This document shows, piece by piece, positions 22,634 through 34,440 of a stretch of 64,000 bases of DNA. The position numbers and the translations under genes were made by a program. Positions within the stretch are counted from its first letter, which is position 1. The number at the start of each line of letters is the position of its first letter. The notes beneath the pieces were generated by a model. The model saw nothing but the letters and a program-made list of their open reading frames with translations. It was not told the origin of the DNA and did not search any database. Source of the DNA: Megalobrama amblycephala (taxonomy: Eukaryota; Chordata; Actinopteri; Cypriniformes; Xenocyprididae); assembly GCF_018812025.1 (NCBI RefSeq), contig NC_063051.1, positions 7,482,396-7,546,395 on the forward strand. The letters run 5' to 3'.

Positions 22634-23724
22634 GTCTATTACCTTGGCTTGTATTTTACTGTACAACAGCAGTCAGATTAAACAAACCCCAATTATGAAA
22701 AGCATAATTTTGCTTCCGGTGTGTGTCTTTTCCTTCCAGCCGGTTACGTCTCGTTCAAGACACTTGTTTCATTCCTGAATAAATCAGTGTATTTGAATGA
22801 ATCGTTTGAATGAATGATTAAACGATTGACTCATAAAGGCCTACTTATGTAACATGCAGAAAGAGTCACTGAAAAATCGCCATCAATAATGCACAGACTT
22901 GAACTAACTGTTGCTTAAATAAGAGCATTATTCAGATTTTGGTCTCTAATGTATTACTGATAAAGACACAAAATATAAGGACAGGCTCTTTGCAGAACTC
23001 CTATTCAGGTCACAAATGGCCACCTCAGTTGACCCCATGCTTATCTCCTGAACCCCAGGCATTGTTTCAACAGTTTTCAAACAGTCTGTGGTCTCCTACT
23101 ATCCGAGCCTATAGATGAGCACCGCAGCTTCCGTTCTACCCCTGCAGAGCATCAGGAACTCCAGCAAATGAATTTCCATTACTGAGCAGTGACTGGCTCA
23201 AATAAATCATCATAAAAGTGCTTCTCTGGACTGTCATTTCTGAGAGAGCAACAGAGACTTGTGGGACCATGGAGGGACCTCGCCCATCACATGACTCAGT
23301 GAAGCAGAGACAATGGAGAGGGGCGTTTGGGGAGCTTGCTTGAGCCGGAGGCGAGATCCAAGCTAGCATCTCGACATGATTAAAATACATCACGCTTTGA
23401 AGTCTCCACTTCAGACTTGTTGTTTTGTAAATGTCTTCGCAGAATTGTGTTTATTAATCATTCTACTGTATGTAAGGGTAAACCCACATTCTGTAAGAAA
23501 TGCTTCTCTTCGGGGATTGCAGTCTGGCACATTATGGGGAACTAGCATATTTCATGCATTGAATTCTGATAATGCCGTTGTCCGGTTCTCAGAGGCTTTG
23601 TGATTATGCATAGGCTACTCGCATTGTTGTGGTGGTTGCTTAGGGCTATTGCTCATACTTAGGGTTTAGGATTTTTTTTTACATTCTCTTCTAAGTGATA
23701 GTTTTCCCTGTTGGATGATAAAAG
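22634..23724. other. Non-coding stretch
   Basis: Bases 22690-22930 look like a degraded repeat (GAATGAATCGTTTGAATGAA). Bases 23000-23400 are balanced, repeat-free and without a convincing frame; conservation is not tested. Confidence 0.4.
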
Positions 23725-25575
23725 CACTGTAAACCCAAATAAGTTGGCAAAACTCAAAAAAAAATTAAGTAATCAGTCACATCATTTTTTTTTTTTTAAG
23801 TTAAGAAAAGTTTAACTGGCAGATTTCAATTTTGTACTCATACATTTTAATTGCTCTTAATTTTAAATTTTTGAGTAAGTTCATTCATTTTAAAATTTTA
23901 AACTTAAAATTATAATGTAATCTCAACTTATATTTTTAGTAGTGAAAATTTAGCTAGCTAATTCAACAAATGCTAATTGATAACAATGCTTTGATAACAT
24001 TAACATAGCATAGTAATTGCTAAAAGAGTATGGCAACATAGAATATTTATGATATACCTGTTCTCAAACTAAGCCCATGCTCCACTCATCACCATAGGGG
24101 CTTTCGCACCTGAGGAACCTTTTCATAGTTTCTAGGCAAGGCAAGGCAAGGCAATTTTATTTGTATAGCACATTTCATACACAATGGTAATTCAAAGTGC
24201 TTTACATAAAGAAGAATAATAAAAATAGAACATAAGGAATAGAAATAACAGTAAAAACAGAGAATTTTGCTATCTGGATGGATGAGCTAGGAAGTCTTAG
24301 GGAGTTGTTGTTGTTGTCCGTCAGAGTGGATCTAAACGGATCTATCCATCAGAGCAGATCTGAATGGATCTTCCTCACACGACAGGACTGCTACCTGTTA
24401 AGGCACTTCAAACTGATAAACAAAGTTTCAATCTCCCCTTTTGCCAAGACACCTCAAACTGCACCACACAGCCCTAATCCCCCTTCCGGAGATATCTTAT
24501 CTATGCAACGCAGTTCAAATTTCTCCTTTGGAAATTTCTAGAACTATTGGCTGAAGTACCCGGATTTTGCTGCGTTCACACCGCAGGAACTAGGAACAAT
24601 TTTAGTTCTAGGAACTCCTTTTGGGGAAACTAAATTAGCTTCTACTTCAAAGTGGGGTCTAAACCAGCACCAGTGATGTATTTTGATTGGTCAAATGTAT
24701 GTCAAACGCCGGCACCCGGTATTTTTTAAAAAGCTGTGTAAACATATTTACCTCATGAACATGAAAAACAGTGATAACAGCATTTACCTGTTGCCTGCAG
24801 GGTTGTGTTCTTTTCTCAGCCTCGATCATATGCAATACTGAAAGTTGTCATAGGAGATTTCGTCTCTTAGCCCCACTTTTTCTCTTTCAGTCGCGTGAAT
24901 TATGCGTTTACATTCCATTTCCATTATCACGAAACCCACGACACACAACAAACACAACTCCAATCATGGCATCCTCCATCCTCCATTCACCGTTTTTTAG
25001 TGTTTGTAAATGCCGCGCTTGAAGACGCTTCATAGTTCCTAGTGCCGGTGCGAATGCAACCAGGAACATGGCCTGGGGGAGAAAATAGTTCTCGGGGAAC
25101 TATCCTAGTGGCTAGTTCCTATAACTGAGTTCCTATTCAGTGTGAAAACCCCTCATGATTGTAACCCCCCAAAAAACTCAACATAACAGAAACTCTTCTA
25201 AATTAGCATGGCTGAACATTAAAGACTACCAAATCTCCCACTTAACATTAATCTGTCGAAATAATAATAATAATAATATATTATACTTAATTTTAGCATT
25301 TATTTTCCTTTTTGAGTGTCATGGCAAAGCATACTGGGAAATAGAAATCCTAGCCTAATTTCAGGTAAATTTAAGTTTGTCTAAATTAAAACAAGTTCAT
25401 AAAACTCAAAACAATTAAACAATTCAGATTATTTAAAAGGTGTCAGTTTCGTGAACTCACAAGATAAAGAAAGTTCTAAATACTCATAGAAGATAATTAG
25501 ATTGAACTAATTAGTTTAATTTGAGTTTGCCCTACTCAAACTAATTAATTATTTTGAGCGTTAGGGTTTACAGTG
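23725..25575. mobile_element. CACTGTAAACCC-ended element with nested insertion
   Basis: The left end CACTGTAAACCCAAATAAG and right end TTAGGGTTTACAGTG are inverted repeats of about 14 bp. The native interior is AT-rich and about 800 bp; the rest is the nested element at 24094-25152. No transposase and no clear target duplication. Confidence 0.6.
24094..25152. mobile_element. Nested TAGGGG...TTCACAC element
   Basis: The left end AGGGGCTTTCGCACCTGA and right end TTCAGTGTGAAAACCCCT are imperfect inverted repeats, as in hAT-like elements ending AGGGG. Internally, GGAACTAGGAAC and CTAGTTCCT-type motifs repeat many times near both ends (24575-24630 and 25030-25140), a sub-terminal repeat pattern. 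A block at 24134-24245 (GGCAAGGCAAGGCAATTTTA) is a further common fish repeat inserted inside. Confidence 0.55.
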
Positions 25576-26399
25576 AGGGGCAAAATAAAACATTCCCACA
25601 TAGAGAAGACTGTTTGACTTGGGTCAGTGACCAGCGTTCAAAAGACCCTATAATGTCCCTGTAGTCTTGTTAGAACACAAACATGTTGTATAATTACACT
25701 TTTAAAACTGTAAATAGCAGTCAAGTGAGCAACAACCATGTGCACATAGCTTGCACACCTTTTAAAAAACATCTGTTTTAGTAACACCTGTTAGTAAGAA
25801 TGCAAAATCGTTGTCAGCCCTTCGAGTGCATTGGTATGCAAATTGTATGCATTTCAACAGTTAATAAGACAGACTAGTCTCATGTGCTCACTTCATCTGC
25901 AGCTAGCGTACATGTATTATTATGCTGTTTATTTATTTTTGTCTATAGCTGGTTTCTCATTATCACGCTATAGCATCATTACTCTTCATGCTTGGTTTGT
26001 TCTCAAGTCGTATATCATAGTTTTTCTGCCTTCTGTAATTGATCTTCTTTCTGCATCATCTTATGTAAATCTTGCTGTTGTATTGGATTATTCACTGTAT
26101 CTGTTTCCAACACTGTTGCCCTAATCTAGAGTTTTTAATGCGTTTGAAGCTGATAAGGTCAAGTGAGCAAGAATCCTCCCACTGCAAGAAAACGGTCTAA
26201 AGAATCTGTAATGCTGAAGGTTGAATCTCTAATGAGCCCTTCTAACAGACCTGCCCAATCCACCTTCTTAAACTAATGCAGTGTCTTTGGCATAAATAGC
26301 AACTTTGCTAAGGAAGCCCTGAGTGCAGACTCTCTGCCTTCTGCTTGTAAGCATCCTAACCCTTGTGGAAACACATAAGTGACGGATTTGGATGCTGTA
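25576..26399. other. Non-coding stretch
   Basis: Unique-looking, no repeat ends. A 97-codon frame (25831-26124) is hydrophobic and without motif; not called. Confidence 0.5.
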
Positions 26400-26632
26400 A
26401 ATGCAATTGATTCTAGGAGAGTTGCTAAGCTACCAGCATGAGCATCAGTCTCATGCACCAATACACCAGAAACTGCACGATGCTATCATGTCGATATGGA
26501 TCATAATCTCTGAGAAATGTTTCCGACACCTTGTTGAATGTGTGCCATGTAGAATTAAGGCAGTTATGAAGGCAAAAGTGTTTCCAAACCGGTACTAGCT
26601 AGGTGTACCTAATAAAGTGGCCGGTGAGTGTG
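26400..26632 (+). mobile_element. 3' remnant of a Tc1-like element (third family)
   Basis: The right end reads AGGTGTACCTAATAAAGTGG then CCGGTGAGTGTG and TA, the terminal repeat of a well-known fish Tc1-like family (memory). Upstream is the C-terminal tail of its transposase. The left half, including the catalytic domain and left terminus, is missing. Confidence 0.75.
26500..26598 (+). pseudogene. Tc1-like transposase, C-terminal fragment
   Basis: About 33 codons that read as the end of a Tc1 transposase: CFRHLVECVPCRIKAVMKAK followed by a short tail and stop. This matches the usual C-terminal pattern (a Leu-Val-x-Ser/Cys-Met/Val-Pro-x-Arg-Ile core then KAKG). No DDE residues remain. It sits directly before the terminal repeat, as in intact elements. 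Confidence 0.65.
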
Positions 26633-26774
26633 TACAGTACGCTGCCTAGACTTAGCAACTCGCTTAGCTAAAAACATTCTCTAATAAGAATAAAAAACAT
26701 ACACAGAAACTATGAGGGAAATTATTTAATTAAACAAGATTTTTATCAGTATTGTCTATGTTGAATTATATTTA
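26633..26774. other. Spacer
   Basis: AT-rich linker between the Tc1 remnant and the next TTAA element; nothing recognised. Confidence 0.5.
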
Positions 26775-27316
26775 TTAAAGGTGCAGTATGCAATTTTTGA
26801 GGAACACTGTTGATATTTGAAATCAACCCAAACAAACACACCCCTCCCTTCATTGCTCCGCCCCCAAAATACATGAACATGCAATGCAAGAGATGTCTCT
26901 TTATCATAGTTGAAGTAAAGCAAAATAACGCTTCATGAAAAATAAAGCGAAGATGACGACATTACAACAACAGCATATCTGGGTTCTGTGAAACAGCAAA
27001 ATCAGTGTTACTTGTGTATGGAGCAGACACAACGCAGCCTCTGCATCTGTTTTCAGGCCTTCCCTCTTAGGTCTCTCCAGCGCTGAAAAGCTTTTCTAAT
27101 ATTAATGCTATTGCCTGATCATAACCCTTCTTTTTTCCAGTGATATTCCTCTGACATTTTCTCTTTTGTAATGTCTCTCCCTCTTGCTCACTCTCTCTCC
27201 TCCCCCATCATAAAGTGGACACGCCCCCTACAGCTGATTGGCTACAATTGTGTTGTGGTTCTCAGTCCAATCCACTTTCAACAGCGTTTCTCAGAAATCA
27301 CTTACTGCAACTTTAA
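26775..27316 (+). mobile_element. TTAA-flanked MITE, family C
   Basis: Left TTAA-AGGTGCAGTATGCAATTTTT; right ACTTACTGCAACT-TTAA. The ends are inverted (AGGTGCAGTA against AGTTGCAGTA). It is 542 bp without coding capacity. Its right TTAA is also the left TTAA of the next element. Confidence 0.75.
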
Positions 27317-28301
27317 AGGTGCCCTCGAATGAAAAATTGAATTTATCTTGGCATTGTTAAATAACAAGAGTTCAGTACATGGAAATGACATACAGTGAGT
27401 CTCAAACACCATTGTTTCCTCCTTTTTATATAAATCTCATTTGTTTAAAAGACCTCAGAAGAACAGGCGAATCTCAACATAACACCGACTGTTACGTAAC
27501 AGTCGGGGTGTACGCCCCCAATATTTGCATATGCCAGCCCACGTTTCCAACATTATAAAAGGCATTAGACAAGGGCAGCCAGTATTAACGTCTGGATGTG
27601 CACAACCAAATCATCAGACTAGGTAAGCAAGCAAGAACAATAGCGAAAAATGGCAGATGGAGCAATAATAACTGACATGATCCATGATATTTTTAGTGAG
27701 ATTTGTAAACTGTCTTTCTAAATGTTTCGTTAGCATGTTGCTAATGTACTGTTAAATGTGGTTAAAGTTACCATCGGTTATTACTGTATTCATGGAGACA
27801 AGAGAGCCGTCGCTATTTTCATTTTTAAACACTTGCAGTCTGTATACTGCATAAACACAACTTCATTCTTTATAAATCTCTCCAACAGAGTAGCATTAGC
27901 CGTTAGCCACGGAGCACTATCAAACTTATTCAAAATCAGAAGTAAACAATATAACAGTATACAATACTTACATAATCCGACGCATGCATGCCGCATGCAT
28001 GACGAACACTTTGTAAAGATCCATTTTGAGGGTTATATTAGCTGTGTGAACTTTGTTAAGGCACTGTTCAAGGCAAGCGCGAGCTCTGTGGGCGGAGAGC
28101 ACGGGATTTAAAGGGGCCGCAGCATAAAATCGGCGCGTTTATAATGATGCCCCAAAATAGGCAGTAGTAAAAAAAAAGTTGTAAAAAAATTAATAAAAAA
28201 ATATGTATGGGGTATTTTGATCTGAAACTTCACAGACACATTCAGGGGACACCTTAGACTTATATTACATCTTTTAAAAACATAATCTAGGGCACCTTTA
28301 A
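27313..28301 (-). mobile_element. TTAA-flanked non-autonomous DNA transposon, family A copy 2
   Basis: Reverse-oriented copy of the family at 2527 and 53948, bounded by TTAA at 27313-27316 and 28298-28301 with AGGTGCCC ends. It carries the mini-exon with donor GTAAGT on the minus strand (27972-28024) and, on the plus strand, the small ATG frame beginning MADGAIITDMIHD at 27650. Length 989 bp, no transposase. Confidence 0.8.
27972..28024 (-). other. Conserved mini-exon-like ORF with 5' splice site, family A copy 2
   Basis: Minus-strand ATG followed by codons reading MDLYKVFVMHAACMRRI, running into GTAAGT. The length from ATG to donor is 53 bp, identical to the other copies. The donor here is GTAAGT while the others have GTGAGT; both fit the consensus. 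Confidence 0.4.
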
Positions 28302-28512
28302 TTATCTTGCCTGAGCTTGTTGCAGTGCATTTTCGGAATACATTCTAAAGCAAATAATGTGATGCTGCCTTACAATTTGTCTGAAATTGTTATTAAATTT
28401 TTTTTTTAAAAAATGTGTAAATAGAGAGCCCATCATAATTAGTTTTGTAGCTTTTAGTTTTAGTATGTTCTGTCCAAATTTCCTGTTGCCTTTAAGACAT
28501 GCGTTATAAGGT
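28302..28512. other. Spacer
   Basis: AT-rich spacer, nothing recognised. Confidence 0.5.
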
Positions 28513-28688
28513 TTTAAAAGGTTATTTCACACAAAAATGAAACTTTTGTCATTAATTACTCACCCCCATGTTCAACGTTCTAAACCCGGAAGACCTTCGT
28601 TCATTTTCAGTACAAAAATTAAGATATTTTTGATGAAATCCGAGAGGTTTCTAAACCACCTATAGGCAGCAACGTCATCACAAGTTTT
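28513..28688 (+). mobile_element. GTTCACCC-type element arm, partial direct copy
   Basis: A diverged direct repeat of the left palindrome arm that follows at 28774-28945: both share GAGAGGTTTCTAAACCACC and CAGCAACGTCATCACAA. It lacks an inverted partner on the right side. Confidence 0.6.
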
Positions 28689-29672
28689 AAAATCTAGGAA
28701 GTACCTACAGAGACAGCATTTCAATGCATCATAGACGATACCACCTTGAAGCTGCTCTAAGTTTAGCAACTTTAAAAGGTTAGTTCACCCAAAAATGAAA
28801 GTTCTGTCATTAATTATTCGCCCTCATGTCATTCCAAACCCGTAAGATCTTTGTTCAACTTCAGAACACAAATTAAGATATTTTTGATTAAATCCGAGAG
28901 GTTTCTAAACCACCTATAGGCAGCAACGTCATCACAACTTTTAAGGTCCAGAAAGGTAGTAAAGTCATCATTAAAATAGTCCATGTGACTACGATGGTTC
29001 AACCTTAATGTTATGAAGAAACGATAATACTTTTTGTGTGCAAAAACAAAACTTTATTCAACAATTTCTTCTCTTCCCTGTCATTCCCCTACACTGTTCA
29101 TGTTGTAAACACAGTGCAGTGCTTCCAGGTTCTTCATCAGAATGTCAGCATCACACGCATGCGTCGTGGTGCTCATGTGAACAGCGTCGGCCAAAACTGA
29201 GCCGGCGTTCTGACGTAGAACCCAGAAGCACTGCACTGTGTTTACAACATGAACAGCGTAGGAAACTGGCAGGGAAGAGAAGAAATAGTTGAATAAAATC
29301 ATTATTTTTGTTTTGTTTTTGTGCATAAAAATATTCTCATCACTTCATAACATTAAGGTTGAACCACTGCAGTCACATGGGCTATTTTAATGACGTTTTT
29401 ACTACCTTTCTGGACCTTGAAAGTAGCAATGACGTTGTCGCCTATGGGTGGTTCAGAAACCTCTCGGATTTCATCAAAAATATCTTAATTTGTGTTCTGA
29501 AGTTGAACAAAGATCTTACGGGTTTGGAACGACATGAGGGTGAATAATTAATGACAGAACTTTCATTTTTGGGTGATCTAACCTTTTAAAGTTACTAAAC
29601 TTAGAGCAGCTTCAAGGTGGTATCGTCTATGATGCATTGAAATGCTGTCTCTGTAAGTACTTCCTAGATTTT
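28689..29672. mobile_element. Foldback element forming a ~1-kb palindrome
   Basis: Bases 28689-29133 and about 29216-29672 are inverted copies differing at only scattered positions, around an 80-bp centre. The arms contain the GTTCACCCAAAAATGAAA terminus, the AAGATATTTTTGAT block, CCATGTGACTACGATGGTTC and AACACAGTGCAGTGCTTC. An outer 85-bp pair (CTTGAAGCTGCTCTAAGTTT) lies beyond the usual family ends. Non-coding; frames inside are mirror images of each other. Confidence 0.85.
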
Positions 29673-30946
29673 TGGAAACGAGCAAGAAACATATACTGCT
29701 GTACTGTATGTAAAAGCCATTGCAGTTTCTTGTGTCAGATGTGATCGCTGGCGTGTTTGAAGAATGCAGTGTTACAGGAGAATGCATGCTTCAGAGCATC
29801 TTTTTAGATCTGTCATTTATGCACGGCAGGCAGTCGCCGAGCCGCCCACTCATTGTATTACGGAACGCACAATGCATTGGAAACAGAGCACTGAAGTCTT
29901 TGAAGCGAACGCATGAAACAACTATTTTAATGAGACACCAATGACAAATATGCTGGGAATGTTTGTTCATTTGCAAAGCACTAGTGGGCCACTAGCCATG
30001 GCTGTCTCAAATTACCATTCACAAAGGGCCCACACTAAATGGTCTATGGACATATTGGTCACTGTGGCCAGCTAATACGAATCTCTAATGGTCATTTTTC
30101 TTTATTACTTTATTATGCTTTTGTCGTATGCTACACCAGGTCAGCATACGCCAATATGCAGTACGTTGTGTGTTTCCTAACATCTGATAAATGAAATGTT
30201 ATGAGCTCAGTCTCGCCCAAGCAAGACCCTCTGCACAACACAGTGTTATTGCATTTGCTTGACTGATATGGGGAGTGAAAGCAGGGGAAACAATCATTCA
30301 CAAAAAGGGGGAGGAGGGGGGGGAAGCAAATCCTTATTTTGTTTCCAGATTACACGTCTGTCTCAAATGCGCAGCTTGTAATAATATGTGAATATCCGCA
30401 TTTGAGAGATGAGGCGCAGCATTATGATCAAAATCTATTTCTCCTGTGGGTGCTATCAAAAGCATGTTTCGGTAAATGCGACGCTGAGGACTTCCTGGTG
30501 CCAGTGATCTGCAGAGGAACATAATGTAATGTTTGACTGGGTGAGTAGCAATAGCTTGAAATTCTTAGACTGAGCGACCTGCAGGGCCACGGTTTGTTTC
30601 TCTTTTTGTCATCAGCCTGAATAATTGATGCAGTGTCGGAAAAACAATAACATGAAAAACGTGTCAAGGTTATGAAATATTCCTGAATTTGTCTCAGTAG
30701 GAGGGAGAGATGTCTGACGTGTGAAATGCACCTTGAAAGAGTCTTTCTGTCTCTAGTTCTCCACCTTATTCCTCCCTTACAGTATAAACACATATTCAGA
30801 ATGATCATAAATGTTCTGAGCTTTGTAGTTGGTATAAATATTTTATTTTACTGAATATCAGCAACTAAATGCGGGGGGGTGTTGCTGTCTGGTGAAATCA
30901 TAAGTCTGATCAAAATTGATAGTATCCCTGGTAATATTTTAAATGG
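29673..30946. other. Unique non-coding DNA
   Basis: No repeat ends. Bases 29700-29960 and 30330-30810 are balanced in composition with no convincing frame; a 126-codon minus-strand frame at 30428-30808 has no motif. Candidate conserved non-coding DNA, untested. A G run lies at 30308-30325. Confidence 0.35.
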
Positions 30947-31240
30947 GACCTATTATGCAAAATTCACTTTTACACGGTGTTTGAACACTAATGTGTCCAC
31001 AGTGTGTGTAAACAACCAGCCTATACTGGTAAAAATCCACCCACTCCTTTTTATAATCCCCATAAACCAGAAGCAGTGTCTGAAAATACACTTTTCCAGA
31101 TTTCACTCTACCGTGATGTCACAGTAGGGACAAGCCTGAGTGCGCCGCACATTGTCCGCCATGATTATATCCTCGCTATAGCACCTATGGATATAATGTG
31201 CCACATAAACATTACAAATGTTCTGTTTTTAAGATAAGAG
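30947..31240 (+). mobile_element. GGGACCTATTATGCAAAATT element, 5' fragment
   Basis: Begins GGGACCTATTATGCAAAATT and continues through TGTGTGTAAACAACCAGCC and AATCCCCATAAACCAGAAGC, a very common zebrafish repeat (memory). The right terminus is missing. Its first bases resemble those of the TTAA family at 6399, so the two families may be related. Confidence 0.6.
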
Positions 31241-31626
31241 TCTCCATCAATTTCATTTATGAAAGAAATTAGGTAAAGTCTTGTATGTTTGTGCAAATAA
31301 TTTTATGCCTGACTGCTTTGCAAATGGGAGTCAGTTCAACACTGGGTTTGCACAAAAGTTGATTATGAAAGATTGGTCGATACCAAGTGTTCGTGCTCAA
31401 ACTTCATATTTAGAACAAGTAAGTATCGCACTTCATATTTTGTGAATGTTTCCAAATCGCATTTCTGAATGTGCTTGTTAGCATGCTGAACGGCTAATAT
31501 GATTTACAGACATTAATGAGGCATCTATATATATACAGTATATGGTTGCAAAATTGTTGCCATGTGGTTGCTAGGGTTTTGTTGGTAGTTGCTAGGGTAT
31601 TCTGGGCTATTGCTAGGTAAAATCAG
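31241..31626. other. Non-coding with GGTTGCTAGGG tandem motifs
   Basis: Around 31545-31618 the words GGTTGC, GTTGCTAGGG and TTGCTAGGTA recur with irregular spacing, a small degenerate minisatellite often seen in fish DNA. Otherwise nothing. Confidence 0.5.
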
Positions 31627-31824
31627 TAACCCTTTATTTTACAGTGGCATAGTTACACGTTAGGCTACTACTGTACATGTACTTACCATAGAAATAACAG
31701 TAAATTTTACATACTTACAAATAACTAACACTAAACCAAACCCTAACTGTAACTCTAGTTAATTAATAGTAATAAGTACTTATATGAGTAATTACAATGT
31801 AACTATGGCACTGTAAAATAAAGC
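31627..31824. mobile_element. CTTTATTTTACAGTG MITE
   Basis: Inverted ends CTTTATTTTACAGTGGCATA (left) and TATGGCACTGTAAAATAAAG (right) match over about 20 bp with one difference. The 200-bp AT-rich interior is non-coding. Confidence 0.75.
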
Positions 31825-32311
31825 GTAGCCGTAAAAGCAGACCTTTTCTACACAAGTTGTATGATTTGTGGTATCATTCGCAGTTATACATTTAAAAAAA
31901 AAAAAGTTTTAGACGTCTTTAAATATAGCATAAGTCATATTTTATGATACTTTTATGTGCTTTTTAGAGTTTGACAGTCTTTCATCCTCCTACCCTTCAT
32001 TCATCTCCTTTTGTGTTTCACAGATGGGAAAAAAGTTCACTTTTGGGTTAAAATATTCCTTGAATGAATCTCATTTGCTAATCACTTTGAACAAAATCAT
32101 CTTCTGAATGAATGAATATAAATAAGTATACATTTTTTCCCTATAATTCTACACTTTTAAGTGCCAAAAGATTTAGCAACAATATCAATAGACAGATCAG
32201 ATTGTGGTTGAGGACCCAAAAAGTTTTTCTAGCTTCAAAAGGCGGTGTGACCAAAAAAAAAAAAAAAACTAAAAACTGAGAACCACTCACTTAGACCCAT
32301 GCTTAAACATT
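31825..32311. other. Non-coding, AT-rich
   Basis: A runs near 31891 and 32250; nothing recognised. Confidence 0.5.
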
Positions 32312-32342
32312 CAGAGAGAGAGAGAGAGCGAGAGAGAGAGAG
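32312..32342. repeat. (GA)n microsatellite
   Basis: About 15 GA units with one CG interruption. Confidence 0.9.
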
Positions 32343-32990
32343 ACGGAGGCCTTTCACCTCAAGTTGCAGTGAAGGAGGCAGAGATTTTCCTGGCTGATCC
32401 GTGCGTTGAGCCCCTTTGCTTGGGAAGCTCTTTGATATATGAGCTGGTTAATCCCTCTGGCTGCCATGTCTTCATCTTCCCATCCAGATGCCCTTTTATT
32501 AACCTTTGACTCTTCCCAGCTCCCTGTTTGAAGATGCCAGAATTTCATTGGCTTACCCACCTCGCCGGCATATATACAGCGGAGCCTGTTTCCTTTTCCC
32601 AAGCCCTGTGTCTTGTAGTGCTCTGGGGGCTCGGCTAGGCCCTTTTATAAAAGGGTTTATTCCCGGGTCACATATTCTCTCCACTTGTTGGGGTGGATAA
32701 GCAGTACACCTTCACCTATAGCCTGATTGGTGTGTTGGTATTATGGTTTTACTCTTTAATACCCGGCATTAGGTGACCATATTTGTGAGGAGCAATTAAG
32801 ACGGTGGAAATAAGGAGCTTTATACTTCTTCGGGTTGGAAGAGAGAGCGAGTGAGTTATTTCCCTGGTGATAGAGGGGTTCGTGATTACTCTCTTTGCCT
32901 TCTGTAATCCCTCTCATTGCACTAAGGTCAGCAGGATAATTCCTCTAATAAAGTGCTTTTCATTTCATACTGTCCATAATACATCACCTT
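32343..32990. promoter_or_regulatory. Candidate regulatory island
   Basis: Repeat-free, higher in GC than its surroundings, and containing a TATA-like word (CATATATACAGCGGAGCC near 32568) and a perfect 16-bp palindrome CCCTTTTATAAAAGGG at 32640-32655, which resembles an extended CArG/MEF2-like A/T core between CC and GG. No long frame follows. It could be an enhancer, a promoter of an unseen transcript or simply unique DNA. Assignment is by appearance only. Confidence 0.25.
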
Positions 32991-34440
32991 TTGACAAAAG
33001 AGCTGTTTTTGGAGGCTAACATCACCTCCCTGCAAAAGCTCCTGTTCAAATGCATACTAACATGCTATTCAACCGTACACAGCACAGACATTAAGGTGGA
33101 TCTGTCAGCTTTTAACACCTGAGAATGTATTATTGAAATGCTATTTTAGCTGCTGTGTTCCTCAACCTAAACCAAACCAATATTTAATTTCACCCACTGG
33201 ATAGTGGCATACTTTCTCTTAATTAACTACACAAAAAAAAAAAAACAGCAAGGCTTTTTAACTCTACTTCCTAGAAAATGAAGAACAAGTAATGCACATC
33301 AGATATGTTTTGCTTTTTTATGTTTTTAGTTAATTTATGACAATTTACTTTCAACTACAGATGTTGCATCCATTGATTCCACCATGTTTCTCACAGACAC
33401 TTCCCCAATTTAGGAACTCGGAACTCAAAATAATCCTGAGTTTCCCATGAGACTCTTGCTTTTAGAGAAAATGATAATGAGCATGTTATCAGCCACTTAT
33501 GTTGCATTCAAATGTAATAATATAGGCTAATATACTATCTGAAAGCAAGAGTCTCATGGTATGACTTTGCTTGTTTCGGTGCTCTTCCCTGCATCCCCAA
33601 ACAATCATGTGGGTGGCAAGCGGATAGCGGATAGCGTTTCCATGCTGTCACGCGCTTTGATCCGATCACGAAACATGTAAGACTCCGTTTCTTACCTGTA
33701 TTTAGTGCTGACCACTTGTGGAGAGCTAATCTGTTCTCTAAGGTCTTTCCATCGATGTAGGTCTTTTTGAATGTCCATATTGCAAAAAATCATTTGATTT
33801 ATCAGTGATTTAAGGTATGATTCATGTTTGTTGCACAAATGGTGTAGGACAAGTAAGTGAATGAAGTTTAATAGTTATATCAACAGTATGTTTTCTTTCC
33901 TTAATCAACAGACTGCATCTTTTAAATATTTGAAACCATTTTTCTAATATTTTTTTAATAAGTAATGGCATTATAATTTGTGCACAGGGGGATTGAGTAT
34001 GCATAAGAGAGTGAGGTGTAATTATTTGCATTGAAAACACAATACTACACAACAACAATACAAAGCGAGCTGAGCTGTAATCCCCAGCAGGGTCTGAATT
34101 CGTTCAGATCATGGTGCATGCGGAAACTCTTTCAGTTTTGAACCCAAAGGCCATTGACTTTTTCTCTGAAATAAGGAACAAACCTCTGTGGCACATGTCG
34201 TTTGAGGTCTTAAAAGTTAAATTGAAGTTTTGTTTATAATGAGCCTCAGTGTTAGCTATAGGGTGAATCTCACAAAAACATGCTCTAGTCGCATTTCACC
34301 CTAACATTTTTGTGACAATATTTTCCTGGCAATTAAGCAATTCTTCCTTGAAAATCATATTTATGTTTTTAATTTAGACATTATACTATTTTTTTTAACT
34401 GTATTATACTGCTTACTTTACTTATAGTGCAAGAAATACT
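32991..34440. other. Non-coding stretch
   Basis: Unique-looking DNA with no repeat ends, tRNA or convincing frame. A run of A lies near 33231. The words GCGGATAGCGGATAGC at about 33618 form a tiny direct repeat. Confidence 0.5.

Noticed and set aside
28513..29790. Coding frames of 60-85 codons on both strands
   Set aside because: They mirror each other across the palindrome arms and are a by-product of the inverted repeat.
30428..30808. 126-codon minus-strand frame
   Set aside because: No motif, and an overlapping frame on the other strand. The length is within chance for this much DNA.
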